In this document: one piece after another, positions 12,743 to 25,832 of the stretch
How positions within the stretch are numbered: the first letter of the stretch is position 1
How the letters are laid out: every line of letters starts with the position of its first letter
Position numbers and translations under genes: made by a program
Notes under the pieces: generated by a model
What the model was told of the DNA's origin: nothing
The model's input: only the letters and a program-made list of their open reading frames with translations
Database searches by the model: none
Assembly (NCBI GenBank): GCA_963669155.1
Contig: OZ022580.1
Location: 19,903,236 to 19,967,235 of the forward strand
Length of the DNA: 64,000 nt
Direction of reading: 5' to 3'
Source of the DNA: Arbacia lixula
Lineage: Eukaryota; Echinodermata; Echinoidea; Arbacioida; Arbaciidae

Positions 12743-14073
12743 CAGTATTCTCTTTGACAACTATGTCTTCCCAAACTTGCTGGCTGCTCTCAGGGCGAAG
12801 TCTTTGTTCCCAGACATAGACGTTACCGGACTTAGTCGTCTTCATGCACTCCATCAGCTTGGAACCCAGGCTGTATTTATGCAAAAGAGGGAACATTCTT
12901 CCCCTACGTATACATGTCTTATACCATGAACCTACTATAACGCTGAATTCTGCAAATACAATACGGTGCTCAGGAAATGGTGCATTTATGAAACCACAGC
13001 GGTACCCCTAGATGAACCTGCCTCATCCTTGGCATTAACCTGACAAGTTTGTATCACATTTTGAATTAAAGATCAGGGCCAAGCTCATGACATTCTACGA
13101 ACGCTGTTAGTCCTGTTACAATAAAAAATGAAAGCCTCCAGACTAGGTTCAAGCTTGATTTTTTTAACCCTTACAATACCAGGCCATGGAAATCACGTTG
13201 GCCTATGTACATCCCATCTCCATGGCAATGTTAATAAGAGAGTTAACCTTTCCAATGCAAGACAAATGCTGCTCAATAGGATTTATGTGTATTACTGGTG
13301 AAGAAAATACACATGGTACTTAAAGATATTATGGACAAAGAAGTTTTGAGTCTGACCTCAAAATGACTCAGTCTTCGACCATAATCTGATGGGGGTACTT
13401 TTTAACCAGTGTAAACAAGGGTAACGTAAAAGTTTTTTGAGCGCCTTTTGGGGCTAGGGCTAAGGCTGGCCTAAGCGGCTCTTTTAGATGAAACAAGAAA
13501 ATATGCTTTATTCTAAAGACTTGAAAGTTATGGTGCCGGCCTGCACACGGACTCCTGTACAGAAAGAATTCTCTGCCAACCTGATTGGCTTGTGCAGCAT
13601 ACAGGTGCTGTGTGTTCCTTTCTTATCACTGTTCATGACTAAATGTTGCATGCAAATTGATGAGTTATGACACAGACTACCATGTAAATCAAAGTCTGGC
13701 CACACTATTCATTATAAGCCACAGGTGGCTTTAGGCAGCCCAAATCTACCGTAGGTGACTGACAATCAATCATTCATCATCGTGTACATAACCATGTTTT
13801 AAAGAGCACTCATTTGAGTAAATGATATACTAGTGTACATATCAATCTTGGTCTCAGTGTATGAGGAAGCTTCTGTATTTGTGTATATATATTGTCATTT
13901 TTAGAGAAGATTTCACTGTCTGATTCAAAGATACAGGTTGAGTTGAGTTGGTATAGAATTTCCATTGCCAGTTTGTTATAGAATCTGACTGTAGTGAGCC
14001 TGTGGTTGAAAGCAAGAGGGCCGGTGTGTCACCTGTATGGTGTACAGGTGTACAGTGTACTAAGTGGCACCTG
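12743..14073. other. Non-coding stretch, nothing recognised
   Basis: No exon or named repeat recognised; possible degenerate family F half-elements are too diverged to delimit. Confidence 0.4.
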
Positions 14074-14161
14074 TTAACTCTTTGCGTGCCACATTCACAA
14101 TTTACTGGTATACATACAAATCCAATAGAGCACCATTTTGTCTGGCACTCAAAAGGGTTAA
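14074..14161. mobile_element. Family F TTAA element, intact-looking copy
   Basis: Bounded by TTAA at 14074-14077 and 14158-14161. The arms CTCTTTGCGTGCCA and TGGCACTCAAAAGGG are inverted repeats around a CAATAGAGCACCATTTTG core. At 88 bp it is a typical length for this very abundant family. Confidence 0.8.
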
Positions 14162-14556
14162 GCTGTGCACATCTATTCCCCTTCCCCAGCACCCCTCCCC
14201 CTTGTCTCTCTTCCTTGTTGAGGTTTTTACTTTCACTATTTTGATGAGTTTGACTGATGGTTGCATGTAAGAGAATGCCTACTGTTTATGATGCATAGTA
14301 TGACATGCTGCTTCTTGCAATTGGCCAGCGATGACCATACTGCCCTCAACTCTTATTAACACCCTGACAAGTCCTTTCACCCCCATTCCCCTCCCTCCAG
14401 CAGTTATTCCTAACCCTTGACTACAATTACTGTTAATTCTTTATGGGCCATTCAGGCATTTTTGCATTGTAAGAGTGTTGAACACATGATTCTCATAGAG
14501 TAGTATAGAGCCTGGCAAAAAAGGAGTTAAACTTGTGGAATTCATTGCACAGACAG
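14162..14556. other. Non-coding stretch, nothing clear
   Basis: CT/CCCC-rich patches at about 14175-14215 and 14375-14400; a possible degenerate family F copy between about 14435 and 14530 ending GGAGTTAA. Confidence 0.35.
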
Positions 14557-14560
14557 TTAA

Positions 14561-14927
14561 AGGGCATATACTGTACTGGGAAGGCAAAAAAAGCCTTCAC
14601 TAATGTAATTGTTAGCAATCTTCTTGCCAATGGTCTTAACTTCACGTATTGTCTATTTTAGAAGCTTGCTGAAAGTTATTTGCCCTCAAATGATCTACAT
14701 TTGGAGTAATGAGTGATTAAATCACAAATCCTCAAAATGTGCGGGATGAACATTTTGAGGATTTAATCATTAATCATTAATTACTCCATATGTGGATCAT
14801 TTGAGGGCAAATAACTTTCAGCAAGCTTCTAAAATAGACAATACATGAAGTTAAGACCATTGGCAGGAAGATTGCTAACAATTACATTTTGAAGGCTTTT
14901 TTGCCTTCCCAGTACAGTATATGCCCT
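14561..14927. mobile_element. Family D full-length palindromic TTAA element D1
   Basis: A 367-bp nearly complete foldback flanked by TTAA at 14557-14560 and 14928-14931. The ends AGGGCATATACTGTACTGGG and its complement pair, and pairing continues along each roughly 170-nt arm to a short central loop near 14738-14750. There is no coding capacity. The TTAA flanks suggest piggyBac-like mobilisation. A transcript through it would form a long near-perfect hairpin. Confidence 0.92.
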
Positions 14928-14944
14928 TTAAAAATTGGTTGTCT

Positions 14945-15300
14945 ATAAAGGGAAGGGGGGGGGGGGGGGTTGTCATGGGGGTGATAGGGCACTTTGGACG
15001 AAAAGCTGTATAGTGCGCAGACCATGACTGTGTGAAGCTTTTGGAAAGGGGGGGGGGGAGGGCAGTCATAGAAGGGTATTGAATATGGAGGGGGGAGGGG
15101 GGGTCCGAGGGTGAAAGGGGAACTTTGGACATAAAGATGCAAGTCAGTGGGCAGACCATGACTGTAAAGCTTTTGGGAAGCTGGGTTTGTGTAGGGGCAG
15201 TCATGGAAAGGTTTCGAATATGAAGGAGAGGGGGGTTGTCAGAGGAGTGATAGGGGCACTTTGGACAGATTCAAGCCAGTGCTCTGACCCTGACTGCGAG
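14945..15300 (+). repeat. G-rich tandem repeat, about 131-136-bp period
   Basis: The marker ACTTTGGAC occurs at 14991, 15122 and 15258, each time after a G-run and GTGATAGGG or GTGAAAGGG. GACCATGACTGT and AAGCTTTTGG recur between. Embedded poly-G runs reach more than 10 G on the + strand. The minus-strand Pro-rich frames here are artefacts. Confidence 0.8.
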
Positions 15301-15571
15301 TGAGCCACAGGACCTGTCGTCCTATCTTAGGCTTCCTCTTGCTTCCGCCTGACATACATCGTCAAACAGGGATTAGCGGCGGGGGATAAAAAAAGAATTC
15401 GGTGGCGGAGAAGGCAGCAGAGGAGGCCGTGAATCACCCTGCATCAGAATTAATCATCGCTCGATGACAATTGGATATTCTGTGTATTGTAAGTCAGGGC
15501 TAATGCTAAAGCTGTGGTATTGTTTGTGTAGGGAGCTGCGTTCAAGTTCACGTTCTATGTTTAGTTACAAA

Positions 15572-15778
15572 TAGCCTGGCTTCCAGGCTGTTGGCTATTT
15601 CTGATCCAAAACCAATGATTAGAGTCTAATAGTCTACGACAAATCAATGTATCATTCTCCTCTTTTTTTTAGATGGGGAACCTGGAGACGAAATTGAGAA
15701 TGATTAGTCTACTGCAGCCAGATGCTTTTATAGAATAGTTTGGGTGTAGGAATGTGAAACAGACGGGAAGCCGTGCTA
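15572..15778 (+). mobile_element. Family B MITE, full copy B2
   Basis: The left end is TAGCCTGGCTTCCAGGCTGT and the right end is a diverged complement (GGAAGCCGTGCTA). Internal landmarks are TAGTCTAC on both arms and GATTAGTCTACTGCAGCCAG. The first 15 nt after TA, GCCTGGCTTCCAGGC, form a small hairpin by themselves. TA at both borders may be the target duplication. Confidence 0.8.
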
Positions 15779-15867
15779 AAGGCCAATGTGCCACCAGTCA
15801 TGGTAGTTGCCCTCACTTGCAAACTGTAGCATACCAGTTATAAGTGTAGGGTGCAAGTTTGTACCCA

Positions 15868-16184
15868 TTAACCCTTTGTATGCCAGATTCTTTATTGCTC
15901 TATTGGGTTTTTGCTTGTGCAAATCTGGCATGAATGGTTCATAAGCGTGAAGTTGTAGTTCTCTTACATTAACCCTTCCTGTGCTAGATGGTGTACTGAC
16001 ATATAGGTTGTGTGTGTTGTAGTTATGCACAAAATGCGATAGGATCACAAAAAGAGTTGAGAGGTACAGAGCTGCACCATTTGCACTTTGGCACCAGTTT
16101 CTTCCAGATAAACTGCTGCTCTATGGGATTTGCATGCAATATGCATTACTTGTGAAAAAGGCACATGTGGCAAGTGAAGGGTTA
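15868..16184. mobile_element. Cluster of degenerate family F elements
   Basis: TTAACCCTTTGTATGCCAGA at 15868, TTAACCCTTCCTGTGCTAGA at about 15970, and a right half ending GTGAAGGGTTAA at about 16184, with CTCTATGGGATTTGCATG cores. Boundaries between individual copies are unclear. Confidence 0.6.
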
Positions 16185-17618
16185 ACTCATGAAATGCCAT
16201 GGGTGCAGTTTGCACAAGTAGAATTCCTTAAATCCAACAGAACAGTGGATTGTCTCAAATATGCAGGGTTAATGTTACATGGGGGCAGAGTGGGGCCTTG
16301 TCTTTCTCAGTGTGCATAGACCCTGAAGTCCAGGGCTCTGTCTGCCTGCCTGCCTTTTACCTACAGTCCTTGGCTTGCCTTCCCTGGAATGAAACAAGGC
16401 ACATATGGTCCTTCAGACATATTGCCTTTCAGAAGCCAATCTCCCATCTCTAGCCATTCCAGATGTGGCGATGTTATGCGATATGTGTTTTGTTACACAG
16501 TTGCTATTCGCCTACACCTGAAGTACATTACGGACCCAATTCTTGCTCCCTCCTTCCCAACTCCCCCATCCACCCAGCCATACAGAGATGTGCGTTAACA
16601 CTAGTTTCATGGTGTAGACTTTCATCACTGGAATTCTCTGACCTGTTGGGCATAGTCACCCACTTGGGAAAATACAGATATTTATTTGCGGGGGCTGCTT
16701 TACAGTTTTAAAGCCTGGTGTGACATGAAACGAACACCTGAACTACAGTATGTTTTGCAAAATACATTTTTTTGAGAAGAGGATTTACATTTGTTTTAAC
16801 AGGGGTAATAGGGTCTCTTTTGTTATAAATGGGGGCTCCTTGATGCAATGTGGGGGCTAAGTTGCACCCATTGAATACAATTTTGCTCCCTTGTGGATTA
16901 CCTGATGATATCATGTCAGGTTGGGCTGTATTGGAGGGCAGTTTGGCCCCTAATACAGGGGTAGCCAAGGTTTTAGGCTGGAGTGGTTGTTTTACTCTCT
17001 CTGTGTGCCGGTGCAATCACAACTAAACCTACAGAAGATACATGGAACAAGCATCCTTCCTTCTATCTTCTTTTCTTACCAGAAGGAAAGAAACTTTTGA
17101 GAATGATTGTAAAGTCTGTGGTAGAGAGATTCCTGAAGTACAGCAGTACATTTTCTGCCTTGTATTTGTAATGGGTTTTTTAAGCATTCATGTAAGGGGG
17201 GAGGGGGAGGGAGAGGGACATAGAGTTTACATTGTAAACATTACGTTCCATAAATAGTGGTCAATATTTAGCACTACTGTTAGCTAGAAGTGGAAAGGCC
17301 AAACACTTCTAACCTTCTGAAACCATTTGTTTTGTTAGGAAGGAACATTGAGCATTAAATGTGTTATCATGCCCTTGGTAATGTGGTAAAGGTAGAGAGT
17401 GAAAGAGGAGGGCAATTTTATGGTGTGGTTATGATACCCCCTTGCTTGGAATAGCAAATGAGAAATGAGAAACATTAACCACAAAACTGCCTGCCTATTA
17501 AATGTGTTTTCCCTCCTGTAGATTACTGTAGCAAATGTGGTAGTTCTAGTTTCTGAGCTATGCGTCATTCAGAACACTACAAAGCAATCATTCTACACCA
17601 AGAGAGAAAGAGAGATAT
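16185..17618. other. Non-coding stretch, nothing recognised
   Basis: Several 60-100-codon frames overlap here on both strands, none resembling a known family. A short GGGGGAGG run is at about 17198-17216. Confidence 0.4.
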
Positions 17619-17621
17619 ATT

Positions 17622-17701
<80 letters not shown>

Positions 17702-17705
17702 TAGT
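17619..17705. repeat. (GA)n microsatellite with G-run
   Basis: About 36 GA units ending in a G9-10 run and followed by G-rich sequence to about 17725. Confidence 0.97.
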
Positions 17706-18491
17706 GGGGGGAGAGGGGGGAGATGAAAAGATGGGCACAGTGTGGTGAAGCTAGGCAAGTTTGCTAGTATGATGGAAGATGTGGGTTACCATCATGGGGA
17801 ATGAAAATGAGGAGAAAAAGACCAACGAGAGAATGAAAACAAGATAAATATATGTAGTGGTAGGAAAGGGGACGTGAAGGGGGGTGGGGGGGGGGGTTGT
17901 TTGAAAAATGTAAAAAGGGGGCAGAGGAGGAGGGGTTAAGCAGGTGTGACATATGATTGAAATGTGGGGATAAACAACAATTCAAACACAGCTCAGAAAG
18001 TGAAAGTAAATTGTCAAATATATTTGAGCCCCAATGGATAAATTCTATGATACCATCATTACAATAAATTTTATTGACAGCTATTTTTTTTTGTCCTCCC
18101 ATGTACCTGTTATTCCTCATCTTCTTTAGACATTTCTTACATGCAGATTGATGGAAAGAAAATCTGCAGAAAAATAACCCTGTCATGTCGAAACTTGCTT
18201 CCCATCCACTTTTCTTTCTCTTTTACAACAATCTTGTGGCCTTTTTCATCAGTTCATGCTGGTGCTGGAATGTGCTATTTCCTATCAAGGCATTAGGAGA
18301 GTCAACATAAACACCCAGCAAAATGGGAACTGTTTACGAAAATTCAAAATAATGATCGCCCCTTTCCCCAGAAGGGATATTTGCCTTCGTTTTCCCCTCC
18401 AGAGGTCAAAGGTGAAGGTCATATTTATTTCCTGAGACTGCTTTCATATTTTTCAGGTGTTGAGTTACCTGGGCTGTCTGCATGCCCAGCC
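17706..18491. other. Non-coding stretch with half-site cluster
   Basis: A G-rich patch at about 17878-17897. At 18403-18421 three AGGTCA-like half-sites (AGGTCA, AGGTGA, AGGTCA) lie head to tail, the first pair with 1-bp spacing. No exon recognised. Confidence 0.4.
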
Positions 18492-18698
18492 TAGCCTGCC
18501 TCTCAGGCTTTTGGACATGGCAAATTCACACTTGAAAATAAGAGTCTGGTGCTCACAAGACTAGTCACTCTTCCATTATCCTCTTTCCTCCCTCTGAGCT
18601 AGAGAAAGAATTGGGAGTGATTAGTCTACTACAGCCAGACCTGCTTATTGGATATCATGGTTTGGTTTGAAAATATCCAACAGTTTGGAACCAGGCTA
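18492..18698 (+). mobile_element. Family B MITE, full copy B3
   Basis: It begins TAGCCTGCCTCTCAGGCTTT and ends GGAACCAGGCTA, with AGACTAGTCACTCTTCCATT in the left arm and GTGATTAGTCTACTACAGCC in the right arm. Length is about 207 bp, like B2. Confidence 0.8.
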
Positions 18699-18744
18699 GC
18701 CCAGACAGTGTTTTTCCTTCTTTTTCCCTTCAATATTTAGTGAA

Positions 18745-19075
18745 TAAATGTCTGGTGTAGGTGGAGAGTTGAGCTTTGGGGGCCTGAATCTAGGGCACGG
18801 TAGGCATTGGAGACTTGATATAATATTGCAAGAACTTACAACAAAAGATACAGATTCATTCTCTCCGCAGAGAGAAATTAGTCTGATTTGGATACATTAA
18901 TGTATGAAGGAAGGCTTCAATGAGTGATTCTGTAGTAATAAAAGTCTGGTTCAGGTGGAGATGTGAGCTTTTGGAGCTTGAATCTAGGACAGGGCAGACA
19001 TTAGAGACTTGACATAGAATGGCATGAACCTCCAGTAAAATATATAGAATATGAGACCAATTCTTTCCATATTGT
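18745..19075 (+). repeat. Tandem duplication, about 194-bp period
   Basis: TCTGGTGTAGGTGGAGAGTT at 18751 recurs as TCTGGTTCAGGTGGAGATGT at 18945. GAGCTTT, TGAATCTAGG, AGGCA or GGGCAGACATT, GAGACTTGA and ATTC(A/T)(C/T)TC follow in the same order in both units. Confidence 0.75.
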
Positions 19076-21524
19076 TTGTCTTAAGGGAGCTATTCTGTAG
19101 TAATTTTTTTCATTTAATTTTGAATGGACCATAAACTTAAACAACATAATTATTTGTTTAGTTGATCATTTAAAAAAGAAAACAAAAGGTGTTTTGTGTT
19201 GGAAGTGGGTGAGAATGGACATTCATTCAATTTGGATCAATCACAATTCTCTTATAAGATTGGGATCAGGGCTTTCCACAGTGAGGTGCCCCAAGGCTTG
19301 TCTATATCAAAGATGTAGACCTCTCAATATGAATATGAGTTTAATGTACATCCTTGGTAAAGATGATTAATGAAGGAGATGGTCATGTCAGAAGTGAGCT
19401 TGGGGTGAAGGCCAAGTCACATCCTGTGACCAATGATGATGATGATGATGATATGCGATGGATCATACTCATAGAATCTTGATTAGATTATAATGTTATC
19501 GGAATCATCACTGTTGTGGTTGGTTAAGTCACCCCATGTTTGAGTTTCATTTCTCTGTCTGTTTAACAGTCTTGTGGTCTCACAGCTTACTTTGCAATAT
19601 GTCTCCTGAAATGTGTCATTGATTACTTCTCCATATTCCCTACTTCATGATGTGTTATGTTAAAGTATTAAATGCAACTTTATTTATTGGATTTGTCTTG
19701 TGTACTAATGTATGAGACCAGAATCTGGCATGACAGCAAACAATGTTTTGGAAGATGATGCGCAGTACATTGTGGGATGACTTTCCCTTGTTCATTTACA
19801 CATGTAGTACAATAAAGGGGCCTTGTGACAGAGACTCGACATGGAGTCATCATGTAAAATAAATTGCAAAGTTTTGATTCATTTTGGTCTTAAACTTTAA
19901 ATGTCTGGAGTCGACCACAACACTGCTGTATGTGTGTGCCTGAACATGTATCACTATGAGTCACGGTCGTGTGAATAAACTGTTTCTGATTATCTCCCAG
20001 ATGAGCTGTGATTCTATGGAATTTGCATGTAGTGCTTGTGAAAAAGGTACTTGTGGCACACAAAGAGTTAACTTGGCTCAACAAATCTCTCTTCTCAACA
20101 AAAACTAAAGAACTGTGACACATTGAACGTTGATTTGTTGCCGTTCTCCAGACCAGAGAAACTAGTGCTCGCCGCCGATTAGCATGAGGCATTCCTTCCA
20201 TGGTGGTGTAATTCACCAGGCTCTTGTGATGGATGCGCACTACCATAACGGCTAAACAAGATGCCTTCCACTTGAGAATGTTGATTGGTTTCAAGGAGCA
20301 GGGGGGCCTGTCTTTCTCACACCTCTGTGAAAGAGATAAATTGCATTGTGATGTTTGCTGCGAAATGTGCTGCTCTGCTCGTGATGTTTCGATGATAAGA
20401 AATAGTCGGTCTCTGTCAGGTATGAGGGCGTTAATGGCACAATTATACATGCTTAATCTACATCTGTAATGGATCTGGCGGCGAATGGGGGTCAGGATGG
20501 GGTGAGGAGAGGTAGAAGGAGGTTAAAGGAAGGATGAAGGGAGGGAGAGTAGGATGAGCAGAAGGGGAAATGTGGAGGAAGAGGAGAAAGATGGGATGTG
20601 GATGGGGTAATGTGAGGGGGTGGGCATGACTTCAGGTTGAAATCAGGAGGTTAACAAACTTTCTGAAGAACATCTTGAGCAGTCTACCAGGGGGTAGAAA
20701 CTAGGAAACTTCTTCCTTTGTGCAATGGGTTTGTGACAAATAATGTGCTGGATACCCTATGGAAGTGTGTCATCATACACCCACATTTAAGAGCTCAATT
20801 CAATATTGTTCATGATTTCATGAGGAAAAATAAAAAAGATTGCATTAATTGTGGTTCATCAGGACCCTTCATCCCCATATGGGTCACTGCTGCATTCAAA
20901 TACTAGTAACACCCTTTAGGGCAGCAGTCTGTCTGGTACCCAAAGGTTTAACCAATTTGGGTAGGGTCCATGGTTTAACCCTCCTAGTGCCAAATTGGGA
21001 AGAGGCTAATGATTAATAACACAGCAAAGGGAACCCATGTTGATGAGAAGGTGCCCTGACTGCATATAGTTAACCCATATACTCTGAAAATATTAGATAA
21101 ACACGACCAAAAACAAGATTACTTTAAGCTACCCAGCCACTGTACCTGTGTATCATGCATGTTCACACTATTGATAAACAAAGGGTGAATATTGAGGATG
21201 AATAAACATTGTCCGTAGAGGTCACCTGAGTGGCATGAATGCTTGTGTATTGACTGACTGGAAGTTCCATTCCAAAATGCACCCCCATCCCCATTTTGAA
21301 AATCTGTACACTTGTCTTGCATAAACGTCCCACTACTTCTCACTCATATAAATGCCGATTCTAGCACAGAAACTGGACACAACATAACTGTTTGTGAGTA
21401 ATAAGTCTTTGGAGGGATCACATAAATAGACCAGAATTGCACCCAACAGGTGCTCATCTCCAGGTTAGGATAGAGGGGTTAGGTCTCCTGATCGTGGGGT
21501 CAGCAGAGCTGGAGTTAAAGATAG
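19076..21524. other. Non-coding stretch with one long unassigned frame
   Basis: It holds a GAT trinucleotide run at about 19432-19451, a family F right half ending CACACAAAGAGTTAA at about 20070 and another diverged F copy near 20905-20955. A minus-strand frame of 186 codons (19890-20450) runs through the F fragment, has no recognisable domain and is about the length expected by chance in this much DNA. Confidence 0.4.
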
Positions 21525-21528
21525 GGTG

Positions 21529-21946
21529 TCCTATTTGCAAAAGTCCTGAAACTCGGCAGGAATCAGCAGTATACCCTAACAATAACATATATGAAATCTC
21601 ATACATAAGTCATAGCTTCACAAACATTTTCATGAAAGGTGGATAACTTTCCTTGTTTACATTTGGACGGCAGTGAGCATTGTCTACATTCATAATCTAT
21701 TGTCCTTCAGTGCATGATGCAGGAATTACTCCCATTGAATGCCTGCACCGTGGAGAGACTGTGGACCATAGCATGAAGTGGTCTCTGGTCTCTACGCTCT
21801 AGGCTATCTACTGATCACCATAATTTTGTTTCAATCAGTTTCCACTTCTGATATTGGAAGAGAAGTTCTAATACAGTATCTTCTTCTACTTTCTGTGGTT
21901 CTTGCAAAAATTTATTTTGTTGACCCGCAAAAGGGATACACTGTCT
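21529..21946 (+). mobile_element. Family C TTAA element, copy C2
   Basis: Left flank TTAA (21525-21528); left end AGATAGGGTGTCCTATTTGC. The right end GATACACTGTCT is followed by TTTG, a decayed TTAA. The body aligns with C1 and C4 throughout (CTGAAACTCGGCAGGAATCA, TCACTGA-type and CCCATTGAATGC(C/A)T segments). Confidence 0.8.
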
Positions 21947-22611
21947 TTGTGTGCATGTCTCTGGAGCTTCCAAGCTAGATAAAGCCAGTGTGTAGGTACA
22001 TCCACATCAGCCCCAAGCTGACAAAATAGCTAGTCATTTTTCTGATGGGAGGGGAATTATCTTGGAGTTGAAGTCACTTCTTCATTACTCTCAAGCAAGC
22101 ACTTGCTATTTTGAAGGATTGTGATTGAAGTGTTTGTGTAAACTGTAATGATCTCTTTCAGATAACCTAATCAGACAACCTGCCATTGAACAAAAGAATG
22201 GCTAATGACTTTGTCTCATGAACTCCTTGTATTAACTAGAGATACAGAAAACCCATGATACATGCCACAAGAGAGCAAACCTGTATTTGAGAGCAACTGG
22301 CTATTTCATTTAAATTGCACCTTGTCTGTTTTATCCATGACTCTGGCTATTGTGTCTGTGTCAGTGTATATAATAAATAGTTGTGTAGAGCTTCCAGACT
22401 AAACAAGAGATATACGACATCAAAAAGATGAGTGATAAGTTCACATTGGAGATAAGCCTCTATCCCCCACAGGGGCAATCAAACCTAGTTTTCCACAATA
22501 TTTCCGTTCAGGAGGAATATATTATGCTACCCGGAGGTCAGGATGAATTCCCAGGGATTCCCAGTGGATGCTAGAAAGGATTGGAATTGTTAAGAGTATG
22601 GAGAATAAAGC
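21947..22611. other. Non-coding stretch, nothing recognised
   Basis: No exon or repeat seen. Confidence 0.4.
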
Positions 22612-22778
22612 CCATCACAGACGACACGACTTTGCCACGATTCCGCAGTTGTAAGGACTTACGAGTGGAAATATGACTTCACCTTTTTACACAAATCCTA
22701 GGACTAAGTTCTACGATTCAACCTGTTGCAGAGTCGTACAACTGATCGGATCATGTTGCCTGTGATGACTATAAGAAG
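22612..22778. mobile_element. Possible inverted-repeat element
   Basis: CATCACAGACGACACGACTT at about 22614 is imperfectly complementary to AGTTGTACG... and GCCTGTGATGACTA at about 22758-22773, with CGATTC-containing arms between. I see one copy only, and the arms are diverged, so the call is tentative. Confidence 0.4.
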
Positions 22779-25700
22779 AAGGGAGTCCATGATTTTGATG
22801 AAGGAATTTGTTTTTTCATAGAAGTTTGTGTGTAAAATCCTGTTTTAAATGATGTATCAAATGCACAGGTAAAATAATGCATAATATCCTTTTCAGAAAA
22901 TCAACATTTTAAAACAAATCAGTGCACAACATAATGGGAGAGCAACATCCTCATGAAGTCACAAGAAAAAAAATATATATTTTTTATCCTTGCAGATTTT
23001 CATCAAATCTTCTGAAATATGTTTGCTTTGTTGTTTCTGCTTTTATTAAAACCAATCACTTTCAGGTTGGAGTATCCTTTTAATAGTGTGACTATAAAGG
23101 AATAATAGTGCAGCTTGGCTGCCAAGCTGTGTGACATTAATAATCCACACCATCACAAATATACAATCAGGTCTCATACTGACAAGATGAATTCTTCTCT
23201 TCCCTTTGTCTATTTGGGCGAGCTGGAGAAGAACTAGAAAGTGCTTAAGCAAAGTACGTGTACTGCAAGACAGACCTATTTATTGTCAAGTGTTCGATAA
23301 TGAAATCCAACAGCCTGAAAACTACACTAGCGAAACTATAGTACCTGAACTGTACTTGTCATGTTACATTATGTCCCCCCAATCGCCCCAAGGTTTAGCT
23401 TGCCTGTCAGGTGGTAGGAATTTTGTGACATTGGTCTATCCAGCCGAGAGCACTCGTCAAATGATGAGATGTACTTCCAATGAAGTTTCCTGTTGTTTTC
23501 TCTGGAGTAGCAGTGGGCATTCGACTGCTCCAATTATCCTAATCATAGACCCATGTATGAACTAAAAATGTTACTTTCCGTGCGAAGAACAATACTTCCC
23601 AGTGAAATACGAATATCTATTTCAGGATTTGATAGACATTTTCAGTATATGTCATGAATTATTTGAATATCTTTCATATATATCTCAACATGGAATGTTT
23701 GAATTATTGAATGTTCTCCTTAGAAAAGAAAAGAGAATCAAAGATTAACATGCGGGAGTATCCATATTCAAAGCATGCCATTAAAGAAATCTAAAGTGTT
23801 TCGAAAATGTTTGTCAGTCAAGTTAAAGAAAATGCACAATTGCAAGCGAAGTGAATTTATGAGAATAGTGAAGTAAAGTGGAAATGCAAATCAAAACAGG
23901 AATGCTCTAGGGATGCTGTTCCGCAGAAAGTTTGATGATTTTTTTTCCTGTTAATTTTTGCCCCTTCTGATATAGTGTTTTTCAGGTGCTTTCCTTCTCT
24001 CAGAAAAGATTCTCAATATCTTGCAGATGCCCAACTGTGTTCTCCTTCTCAGAAGACACAGACAGCTGCAAATTTGAAGTGTTCTTATGCATCTGAGTTA
24101 GTGACCTGAATTTATAGACAGATTTACTATGTCATGCCGCCGCCTGCCTAGTCTAGCTGGCCATACCCGCCTCAGAGGCGCGTTCAGTTTAGATGGGTCA
24201 TTCTCCTTCGCAATCTCATACCATAGGTAAGATTTACACATTACTTGTAACTCAAACCACATTGAGAGGTGCATTAATAGAACCAAGAACTTCTGCATTG
24301 GTGCATTCCCTTTAGAACCATGAATGTCAGCCTTCTTAATCTCACTCCACACTAAGCGGTGTGTTCAGTTTTGAATGAGGAACCCACTCACTTTTAGTCC
24401 ATTGCAATACCCACTTGTGCATCAGTTGAGAACCTTGAATCTTATATCTAATAATCTCATACCATTTCTGAGAAGTTAGGAGAAGCAAATATCAAGCAAG
24501 ATTGTCATAAACATTTCAAAATTAGTAAAAACATCTGGATCCTCAACCTGCTTGGTATCATCTACTCATACTTGTAGCTCTTTTCTTAAAAATACCAAAA
24601 CCATCAAGATGCTTGTTGTGTGGTGCACTTCATATAAATCATGGAAATCCCTTTGATAAAAGGTGAAAGTCATCACTTCCGAGATGAATGACTGTACAGT
24701 TGTCCAAGTGGGAAACGATTGGTTGAACCAACATCCGCACCTGTTGAAAGGTGACAGAATGAATGATATTAATTGATTCCATGGCTCTAGTTTGGATCAT
24801 TACCCAGTCTATAGGGATCCATTTCCGAGGAAATGCTTGTCATCCATTGGTCCATGTGTAGCTAGGTTCTATCATCCATCTCCTGAACAGAGACAGGATT
24901 CCAGTGGTAGTCATGGTTACCGGTTTAAATAAAATAAGGGATAAATCCCAGAGAGTAATGATTGAAGACAAGACATAGTTTGGGCTAGTTCCCTGCCAGC
25001 TAGTCTTCAATACTTTTTTCTGTTTTTCTGCCTTGTCAGCATCATTACCAATTCAAGAAGTTGACTGAAAAAGTGACCAATAAATTGACCTTTTGTGAGT
25101 CACTATCAAATTTGTGTTATTTGTATAGCTTAGTATCACATAGTCCAGCAAAGTTGAACTTGAAATTTGATCAGGTTGATTATTTATGATCAACAAAGAG
25201 AGTACCGGTATACTTTATCATAATTGGAAGTCTATATACCATGGAGTATTAGATTGGAAGAGCTGTACATGATTATTTAATATAATTACAATCATATTCA
25301 TCAAGTTCACATTAACATAATAACATTTTAATGGAAAATGAACTGAACTGAACATAAGTATTAATATTTTCACAAAGTGACATGTATAATACCTCACATA
25401 CATGTACGGCTTCTCAAGAAGTGGATTTATCCTTCATTATGTTTACACAGATCCATAATTTGTACCATGAAATGTCTTGATTGAACAAATTGGAGATGCT
25501 TCGCCAGAAAAGCAGATCTGGACAATGAAACGTTAGTTTATAGGTCAGTTCCCTCCACCCCTCCTGTCTTGCTGTGTTGCATTATGAGCTGGATACATGT
25601 ATGTTTCAGGTGAACAATTTTGGATGAAACTACTCGCATGTTCCTAACAGTTTCCTTTGCATTGCAACTGGCTGAATGAAGAGTTTTGAAGACATTGATC

Positions 25701-25832
25701 AGGCGCAGCGTGGAGTTGATTTGGGTCCTTTCAGAGCTGTCCATTTTGTGGGGCAGAGTTTCCGTTGATTTCTTTGTATAGAACTTGGGAGTCATTGTCT
25801 GGCTCAGCTGGACGTGGATGTTATGAATCAAG

